Assembly (NCBI GenBank): GCA_030841035.1
Contig: JAVEDI010000064.1
Span: 1-63,081 of the forward strand
Direction of reading: 5' to 3'
Source: Actinomycetota bacterium
Lineage (GTDB): Bacteria > Actinomycetota > Actinomycetes > JACCUZ01
Length of the DNA: 63,081 nucleotides
Part shown: positions 57,412-63,081 of the stretch, piece by piece
Numbering within the stretch: the stretch's first letter is position 1
How the letters are laid out: each line of letters begins with the position of its first letter
Notes under the pieces: model-generated
What the model was told of the DNA's origin: nothing
The model's input: the letters and a program-made list of their open reading frames with translations, nothing else
Databases searched by the model: none
Translations under genes and position numbers: made by a program

Positions 57412-57627
57412 AGCCTACGACCCACCCCTTCGCGGGCATCGGGTAGCAGCGTGGCCGCCACGAAGGCCGCCGGTCAGCTGCGGGTGGTGCAGGGCGCCGG
57501 AGAGGTCCGGAGGCCGGTGATCGCCCGGTCGGCGGCCCTGTCAGCCAGGGGGCGCGGGGCCGGTCGGGGCCTTCGATCACCCGCTGGCGGGCGACTAGGC
57601 TAGGGGTACCACCCAGCTTTCGAGCAT

Positions 57628-57645
57628 CCGAAGGTACGACTTCGG
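57628..57645 (+). promoter_or_regulatory. hairpin in the kgd leader
   Basis: CCGAAG-GTACGA-CTTCGG is a perfect 6-bp stem. It ends one base before the CAGGAAGAGG ribosome binding region of kgd. It may affect translation start, but no known class fits. Confidence 0.3.
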
Positions 57646-57666
57646 CAGGAAGAGGCGAATAGCGCC

Positions 57667-60600
57667 GTGGCACAGTCCGGGGACAGCAATTCCGGTCAGT
57701 CTCAGCCCGGAGGGTCGGCGCTGGCCGCCTTCGGACCCAACGAGTGGCTGGTCGACGAGATGTACCAGCAGTACGTCAAGGACCCCGACTCGGTCGACAA
57801 GGCCTGGTGGGACTTCTTCGCCGACTACAAGCTGCACGACCCGGGTTCCGCGACCGACCGGTCGGGCAACGGGTCGAGCGCGGCGACGCCGCCAGCGTCG
57901 GCCGCCCCGACCGGCGCCTCGGCCGGAGCTCCCGGCCCCACCCCGAGCGCCACCGTCCCCGAGCGGCCCGTCACCGGGCCGGCCGCGCGCGCCGACGGCT
58001 CCCCGGTCGCCAGTGGCACCCCGTCCACCACGTCGCCGGCGGCGCCGGCGCCCACGCCGTCCCCGGCCCCCCGCAAGGCCGAGCCCGTGACCAGGCCTGC
58101 GCAGAAGGCGCCGGGCACCCCCTCGACCCCGCTCAAGGGCCCGGCCGCGCGGGTGGTCGCCAACATGGAGGCCAGCCTCACCGTCCCGACCGCGACGAGC
58201 GTGCGGGCCATCCCGGCCAAGCTGCTCATCGACAACCGCGTCGTCATCAACAACCACCTGCTGCGCGGCCGCGGCGGCAAGGTGTCGTTCACTCACCTGA
58301 TCGGCTACGCCGTCGTGCGTGCCCTCGCCTCGATGCCGGAGATGAACTACGGCTACGCCGAGGTCGACGGAAAGCCCAATGTCCTCAAGCCCGAGCACGT
58401 CAACCTCGGGCTGGCGATCGACGTGCAGCGGCCCGACGGCACCCGCTCGCTGCTGGTCCCCTCCATCAAGAAGGCCGAGTCCCTGGACTTCGCGGGGTTC
58501 TGGTCGGCCTACGAGGACATCGTGCGACGGGCGCGCACCAACAAGCTGACCGCCGACGACTTCGCCGGCACCACGATCAGCCTGACCAACCCCGGCACCA
58601 TCGGCACGGTGCACTCGGTGCCGCGGCTGATGTCGGGGCAGGGCACCATCGTGGGCGTCGGCGCGATGGAGTACCCCGCGGAGTACCAGGGCGCCGCTCC
58701 CGAGACTCTCGCCCGGCTCGCGGTCAGCAAGGTCATGACGCTGACCTCGACCTACGACCACCGCATCATCCAGGGCGCGCAGTCCGGTGACTTCCTGCGC
58801 CGCATCCACGCCCTGCTGCTGGGCGAGGACAACTTCTACGACGACGTCTTCCGGTCGTTGCGCATCCCCTACGAGCCCATCCGCTGGGTGCGCGACATCT
58901 CGGCCTCGCACGAGGACGACGTCGTCAAGCAGGCGCGGGTGCAGGAGCTGATCCACGCCTACCGGGTGCGCGGGCACCTGATGGCCGACACCGACCCGCT
59001 GGAGTTCCGCCAGCGCTCCCACCCCGACCTGGACGTCGTGACCCACGGCCTCACGCTGTGGGACCTCGACCGCGAGTTCGCGACCGGCGGCTTCGGCGGC
59101 AAGCCGATGCTGCCGCTACGCAAGATCCTCGGTGTGCTTCGGGAGTCGTACTGCCGGCGCATCGGCATCGAGTACATGCACATCGGGGACCCCGAGGAGC
59201 GCCGCTGGATCCAAGAGCGCGTGGAGGTCGGCAGCCCCAAGCCCTCGCGCGAGGAGCAGCTGCAGATCCTGCGCCGGCTCAACGCCGCAGAGGCGTTCGA
59301 GACGTTCCTGCAGACCAAGTACGTCGGCCAGAAGCGCTTCTCGCTGGAGGGCGGCGAGTCGGTCATCCCGCTGCTCGACCAGCTGCTCAGCTCGGCCGCC
59401 GAGGAGTCCATCGGCGAGGTCACCATCGGCATGCCCCACCGCGGCCGGCTCAACGTGCTCGCCAACCTCGCCGGCAAGAGCTACGCCCAGATCTTCCGCG
59501 AGTTCGAGGGCAACCAGGACCCTCGTTCGGTGCAGGGCTCCGGTGACGTCAAGTACCACCTGGGCACCGAGGGCACCTACACCGCACCCGGCGGACAGCA
59601 GTCCAAGGTCTACCTCGCCGCCAACCCCTCTCACCTCGAGGCCGTCAACCCGGTGCTCGAAGGCATCACCCGCGCCAAGCAGGACCGCATCGACAAGGGC
59701 GAGCAGGGCTTCACCGTGCTGCCCGTGCTCATGCACGGGGACGCGGCCTTCGCCGGCCAGGGCGTCGTGGCGGAGACGTTGAACCTGTCGCAGCTGCGCG
59801 GCTACCGCACCGGCGGCACCGTGCACGTCATCGTCAACAACCAGGTCGGCTTCACGACGTCGCCGTCGTCCTCGCGCTCGTCGCTGTACTCCACGGACAT
59901 CGCGCGGATGATCTCGGCGCCGATCTTCCACGTCAACGGCGACGACCCGGAGGCGTGTGTCCGGGTTGCCGAGCTCGCGGTCAAGTACCGGCGGGAGTTC
60001 CGCAAGGACGTCGTCATCGACATGGTCTGCTACCGCCGGCGCGGGCACAACGAGGCCGACAACCCCTCGTTCACCCAGCCGCTGATGTACGACATCATCG
60101 ACAAGAAGCGCAGCGTCCGGAAGCTCTACACCGAGGCTCTCGTCGGCCGGGGCGACATCACGCTCGAGGACGCCGAGCACGCGTTGAAGGACTTCCAGTC
60201 CCAGCTGGAGAAGGTCTTCGTCGAGACCCGTAACGCCTCGGACCAGGCCGCCCCGCAGCCCGAGATCGAGCACGAGACGCCCTCGCAGACGGTCACCACG
60301 GCCGTCCCCCTGGACGCGATCAAGCGCATCGGCGAGGCCTACGCCAACCCGCCCGAGGGCTTCACCATGCACCCCCGGCTCAAGCCGCAGATCGACCGCC
60401 GGGTGGCCATGGCCAGCTCGGGCAACGTCGACTGGGCCACCGCCGAGCTGTTCGCGTTCGGCTCGCTGGTCATGGAGGGCCGCACCGTGCGGTTGTCCGG
60501 CCAGGACAGCCGCCGCGGCACCTTCACCCAGCGGCACGCCACGCTCATCGACCGCGAGACGGGCGAGGAGTACACGCCGCTGCACGATCTCACCCCGGAC

Positions 60601-61443
60601 CAGGCGTACTTCATGGCCTACGACTCGCTGCTCTCGGAGTTCGCGGCCATGGGCTTCGAGTACGGCTACTCGGTGGCGCGGGCCGACGCGCTCGTCTGCT
60701 GGGAGGCCCAGTTCGGCGACTTCTTCAACGGCGCGCAAACCATCATCGACGAGTTCATCTCCTCCGGCGAGGCCAAGTGGGGCCAGCGCTCGGCCGTCAC
60801 CCTGTTGCTGCCGCACGGCCAGGAGGGGCAGGGCCCCGACCACTCGTCCGGGCGTCCCGAACGCTTCCTGCAGGCCGCGGCCGAGAACAACATGACGGTC
60901 GCCATGTGCTCGTCCCCGGCGAACTACTTCCACCTGCTGCGCCGCCAGGGGCTCTCCCCGGTGCGCCGGCCGCTGATCGCGTTCACCCCGAAGTCGCTGC
61001 TGCGCCTCAAGGCGGCCGTCAGCGACCTGGACGACTTCACCTCCGGCACCTTCCAGCCCGTGCTGGGCGACACGAAGGTCGATCCGGCCGGCGTCACCCG
61101 GGTGCTGCTGTGCTCGGGCAAGGTCTACTACGACCTCGCGGCCGAGCGGGAGAAGTCCGGACGCACCGACGTCGCGACCGTCCGGCTCGAGCAGCTCTAC
61201 CCGCTGCCGGTCGAGGCGTTGCAGACCGAGCTCGGGCGCTTCCCGCAGGCCGAGCTGGTGCACGTGCAGGAGGAGCCGGCCAACCAGGGTCAGCGGCCGT
61301 TCCTGGCCCTGAACCTGCCCGAGCACCTCGAGGGCCGGGCCCTGCGGCACATCTCGCGTCGCGCGTCGGCCTCCCCGGCCGTCGGTTCGCAGTCCAAGCA
61401 CGAGGCCCAGCAGAAGCAGATCGTCGCCGAGAGCTTCGCGTAG
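57667..61443 (+). CDS. kgd: multifunctional 2-oxoglutarate decarboxylase/dehydrogenase E1-E2
   Basis: A 1258-residue fusion characteristic of actinobacteria. The N-terminal [15 protein letters not shown] is followed by a Pro/Ala/Ser-rich linker, an E2-type succinyltransferase domain (about 160-400, catalytic His365 in [10 protein letters not shown]) and a thiamine-diphosphate E1 domain (about 420-1258, with [19 protein letters not shown] and [13 protein letters not shown]). There is no lipoyl domain, as in the known enzymes, which borrow one from the pyruvate complex. It runs 2-oxoglutarate oxidation in the TCA cycle. GTG 57667 has GGAAGAGG upstream. Confidence 0.97.
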   Translation: MAQSGDSNSGQSQPGGSALAAFGPNEWLVDEMYQQYVKDPDSVDKAWWDFFADYKLHDPGSATDRSGNGSSAATPPASAAPTGASAGAPGPTPSATVPERPVTGPAARADGSPVASGTPSTTSPAAPAPTPSPAPRKAEPVTRPAQKAPGTPSTPLKGPAARVVANMEASLTVPTATSVRAIPAKLLIDNRVVINNHLLRGRGGKVSFTHLIGYAVVRALASMPEMNYGYAEVDGKPNVLKPEHVNLGLAIDVQRPDGTRSLLVPSIKKAESLDFAGFWSAYEDIVRRARTNKLTADDFAGTTISLTNPGTIGTVHSVPRLMSGQGTIVGVGAMEYPAEYQGAAPETLARLAVSKVMTLTSTYDHRIIQGAQSGDFLRRIHALLLGEDNFYDDVFRSLRIPYEPIRWVRDISASHEDDVVKQARVQELIHAYRVRGHLMADTDPLEFRQRSHPDLDVVTHGLTLWDLDREFATGGFGGKPMLPLRKILGVLRESYCRRIGIEYMHIGDPEERRWIQERVEVGSPKPSREEQLQILRRLNAAEAFETFLQTKYVGQKRFSLEGGESVIPLLDQLLSSAAEESIGEVTIGMPHRGRLNVLANLAGKSYAQIFREFEGNQDPRSVQGSGDVKYHLGTEGTYTAPGGQQSKVYLAANPSHLEAVNPVLEGITRAKQDRIDKGEQGFTVLPVLMHGDAAFAGQGVVAETLNLSQLRGYRTGGTVHVIVNNQVGFTTSPSSSRSSLYSTDIARMISAPIFHVNGDDPEACVRVAELAVKYRREFRKDVVIDMVCYRRRGHNEADNPSFTQPLMYDIIDKKRSVRKLYTEALVGRGDITLEDAEHALKDFQSQLEKVFVETRNASDQAAPQPEIEHETPSQTVTTAVPLDAIKRIGEAYANPPEGFTMHPRLKPQIDRRVAMASSGNVDWATAELFAFGSLVMEGRTVRLSGQDSRRGTFTQRHATLIDRETGEEYTPLHDLTPDQAYFMAYDSLLSEFAAMGFEYGYSVARADALVCWEAQFGDFFNGAQTIIDEFISSGEAKWGQRSAVTLLLPHGQEGQGPDHSSGRPERFLQAAAENNMTVAMCSSPANYFHLLRRQGLSPVRRPLIAFTPKSLLRLKAAVSDLDDFTSGTFQPVLGDTKVDPAGVTRVLLCSGKVYYDLAAEREKSGRTDVATVRLEQLYPLPVEALQTELGRFPQAELVHVQEEPANQGQRPFLALNLPEHLEGRALRHISRRASASPAVGSQSKHEAQQKQIVAESFA

Positions 61444-61453
61444 GGGTACAGCC

Positions 61454-62437
61454 ATCGAGCCGATCAGGTGGGGCATCCTCGGTGCGGGCGGTATCGCGGC
61501 GACGGTCGGCGCCGACATCGCAGCGCTGCCCGGGCACGCGCTGCAGGCGGTCGGCGCCCGGGACGCCGACCGCGCGGCGGCCTTCGCCGCGGCGCACGGC
61601 GTCGCGCGGTCCTACGGTTCCTACGACGAGCTGGTGGCCGACCCCGACGTCGACGTCGTCTACGTCGCCACCACGCACGGCCAGCACCACGAGCACGCCC
61701 TGCTGGCGCTGCGCGCGGGCCAGCCGGTACTCGTCGAGAAGGCATTCACGCTGAACGCGACGCAGGCCCGCGAGGTCGTGGCCGAGGCGCGGGCCCGCCG
61801 GCTGTTCTGCATGGAGGCGATGTGGGTGCGCTTCCACCCGCTGATCCGCCAGGTGTCCGCGCTGCTCGCCGACGGCGTCATCGGCGAGGTCATCGGGGTG
61901 CGGGCCGACCTCTCGAAACGGTTCGCCTTCGACGCGTCGCACCGGCTGTTCGACCTCGCGGCCGGTGGCGGCGCGTTGCTCGACCTCGGCGTGTACCCGG
62001 CGGCCGCCGTCTGGACGTGGCTCGGCCGGCCGGACACCGTGCAGGCCACCGGATCGCTGTCCCCCACCGGCTCTGACCTCTCCGTCGGCCTGCAGTGGGG
62101 GTACACCGACGGCCGGTTCGCGCAGCTCTACACCAGCGCCGCCGGCGACAGCCCGTTCGCCGCCCTCGTCACGGGCACCCGCGGGTGGATCAGCCTCGAA
62201 CCGCGCCTGCACCGCGGGCAGCGGCTCGTGGTGCACACCGCGGACGGCGAGGAGCAGCACGCCGCCCCACCCGTCGAGGGCAACGGGTACCGCGCCGAGA
62301 TCGAGGAGGTCGGCCGCTGCCTGCGTGCGGGCGAGCTCGAGAGCCCGGTGGTGCCGCTCGACGACACGGTCGGCATCCTGGACGTCCTGGACGAGGCACG
62401 CCGGCAACTCGGCGTGCGCTACCCCGCGGACAGCTGA
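61454..62437 (+). CDS. Gfo/Idh/MocA family oxidoreductase, apparent ATC start
   Basis: A 327-residue NAD(P)-dependent oxidoreductase. The N-terminal Rossmann motif IRWGILGAGGIAATV is present in frame before any ATG, GTG or TTG. The only plausible beginning is ATC 61454, placed 7 bases after AGGGG and just after the kgd stop. Residues about 95-110 show the catalytic-lysine block VLVEKAFTLNATQA. The C-terminal sheet domain follows (GGGALLDLGVYPAAAV). A start at GTG 61634 would remove the whole nucleotide-binding motif. It is either initiated at AUC or inactivated by a start-codon change. Sugar or myo-inositol substrates are typical. Confidence 0.82.
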   Translation: MEPIRWGILGAGGIAATVGADIAALPGHALQAVGARDADRAAAFAAAHGVARSYGSYDELVADPDVDVVYVATTHGQHHEHALLALRAGQPVLVEKAFTLNATQAREVVAEARARRLFCMEAMWVRFHPLIRQVSALLADGVIGEVIGVRADLSKRFAFDASHRLFDLAAGGGALLDLGVYPAAAVWTWLGRPDTVQATGSLSPTGSDLSVGLQWGYTDGRFAQLYTSAAGDSPFAALVTGTRGWISLEPRLHRGQRLVVHTADGEEQHAAPPVEGNGYRAEIEEVGRCLRAGELESPVVPLDDTVGILDVLDEARRQLGVRYPADS

Positions 62438-62456
62438 GCGGACGACGGAGGCACGC

Positions 62457-62633
62457 ATGTACTTCACCGACCGAGGCATCGAGGAACTCGTGTCGCGGCG
62501 CGGCGAGGAGGAGGTCAGCCTCGAGTGGCTGGGCGCTCGGCTGCAGGCGTTCGTCGACGCGCACCCGGACTTCGAGACGGCGATCGACCGGCTCGCCACC
62601 TGGCTGGCCCGCGACGACGAGGACGAGGAGTAG
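62457..62633 (+). CDS. DUF6104 family small protein
   Basis: A 58-residue acidic protein, MYFTDRGIEELVSRRGEEEV at its start and a run of Asp/Glu at its end (DDEDEE). It matches the DUF6104 family, widely found as single copies in actinobacteria near kgd and without known function. GGAGG precedes ATG 62457, 19 bp after the oxidoreductase stop, so the three genes may form one operon. Confidence 0.88.
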   Translation: MYFTDRGIEELVSRRGEEEVSLEWLGARLQAFVDAHPDFETAIDRLATWLARDDEDEE

Positions 62634-63081
62634 CGGTCACCGGGACCTCTGCAGTCGCCGAGCGGCGCCGCGAGGGGTCGAACAGGGGTAGTGACAGCTG
62701 GGTCAGCGGCCCGATGGCCAGCGCGAAGACCACGGTGCCGACACCGACCGTCCCGCCGAGCAGCCAGCCGACCGCGAGCACCGCGATCTCGATGCCGGTC
62801 CGGCACATCCGGATCGAGCGGCCGGTGACGCGCGCCAGCCCGGTCATGAGGCCGTCCCGCGGGCCGGGCCCGAAGTGCGCGCCGATGTACATGCCGGTGG
62901 CCACGCCGCACAGCAGCACGCCGCCGACCAGGCAACCGATGCGCGCCGGCCATGCCGACACGTGCGGCAGGACGTCCAGGCCGACGTTCATGGAGACCCC
63001 GACCAGCACCACGTTGCTGACCGTGCCGAGACCGGGACGTTGCCGCAACGGGATCCAGAGCAGCAGCACCGCGGCCCCGAC
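62515..63081 (-). CDS. YczE/YitT-like membrane protein, cut by the window end
   Basis: At least 189 residues; the 5' end lies beyond the window. About four to five membrane segments are seen, with the family patterns VSMNVGLDVLPH, GMYIGAHFGPGPRDGLMTGL and GGTVGVGTVVFALAIGP. The last 50 residues are Arg/Pro-rich and are read across the DUF6104 gene on the other strand, a 119-bp tail-to-tail overlap. That tail may be an artefact of a late stop. Function unknown. Confidence 0.82.
   Translation of the reverse strand, partial: VGAAVLLLWIPLRQRPGLGTVSNVVLVGVSMNVGLDVLPHVSAWPARIGCLVGGVLLCGVATGMYIGAHFGPGPRDGLMTGLARVTGRSIRMCRTGIEIAVLAVGWLLGGTVGVGTVVFALAIGPLTQLSLPLFDPSRRRSATAEVPVTATPRPRRRGPARWRAGRSPSRSPGARRRTPAAERPATRG

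Noticed and set aside
55301-57673. 790-residue minus-strand frame over the GH88 gene
   Set aside because: It is Arg/Pro-rich with no domain; the GH88 motifs are in another frame.
59116-61518. 800-residue minus-strand frame over kgd
   Set aside because: Antisense shadow of a highly conserved enzyme in GC-rich DNA.

Overview
The window is high-GC DNA with dense, often overlapping genes and many GTG starts. A fused FO synthase (FbiC type, coenzyme F420 pathway), a fused 2-oxoglutarate decarboxylase/E2 (Kgd type), DUF3052, DUF6104 and an IS481-type element all point to an actinobacterium (Actinomycetota). I cannot fix the family from the sequence alone.

Layout. 0-5.7 kb: a homocysteine S-methyltransferase-like enzyme, an aldo/keto reductase, a zinc alcohol dehydrogenase, a secreted Ig-like protein and a Tat-exported M28 peptidase. 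5.8-14.6 kb: a TPP riboswitch followed by a tightly overlapping thiamine operon (thiE-thiO-thiS-thiG-second thiE/tenI-like-thiD-thiC), then fbiC. 14.8-26.9 kb: a glutathione-independent formaldehyde dehydrogenase with an unknown partner, a tandem PepSY-like protein, a GNAT-AAA ATPase fusion, a GH3 lipoprotein, an esterase/GDSL pair, an MprF-like DUF2156 protein, a MarR/YceI divergent pair and PaaN.

26.9-44.8 kb is the most remarkable part: a nearly self-contained selenocysteine-formate module. It encodes a formate dehydrogenase alpha subunit with an in-frame TGA (selenocysteine 190) and an adjacent bacterial SECIS hairpin, its four-cluster Fe-S subunit, an NrfD-type membrane subunit, an OFA-type MFS carrier with a tiny partner protein, selD, a HTH-TOBE regulator with modABC molybdate uptake, the tRNA-Sec gene (selC), selA and selB. 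Thus the enzyme, its selenium cofactor system, its recoding machinery and its molybdenum supply sit together. A 2.7-kb island with a broken tyrosine integrase has inserted into selC, leaving a 61-bp direct repeat of the tRNA 3' half next to selA. The left copy is the complete tRNA but has lost the encoded CCA that survives at the right junction.

44.9-63.1 kb: a STAS protein, a DUF6328 membrane protein, a hemerythrin-like/Rho-N-like protein, a complete IS481-family element with a 6-bp target duplication, a glycosyltransferase, an M23 peptidase with coiled coil, a three-gene operon (acyl-CoA dehydrogenase-like, methyltransferase, glycosyltransferase), a group-2 sigma factor, a DHA2-type MFS exporter, DUF3052, a secreted GH88 enzyme, kgd, a Gfo/Idh/MocA oxidoreductase that appears to start at ATC, DUF6104 and a YczE-like membrane protein cut by the window end.
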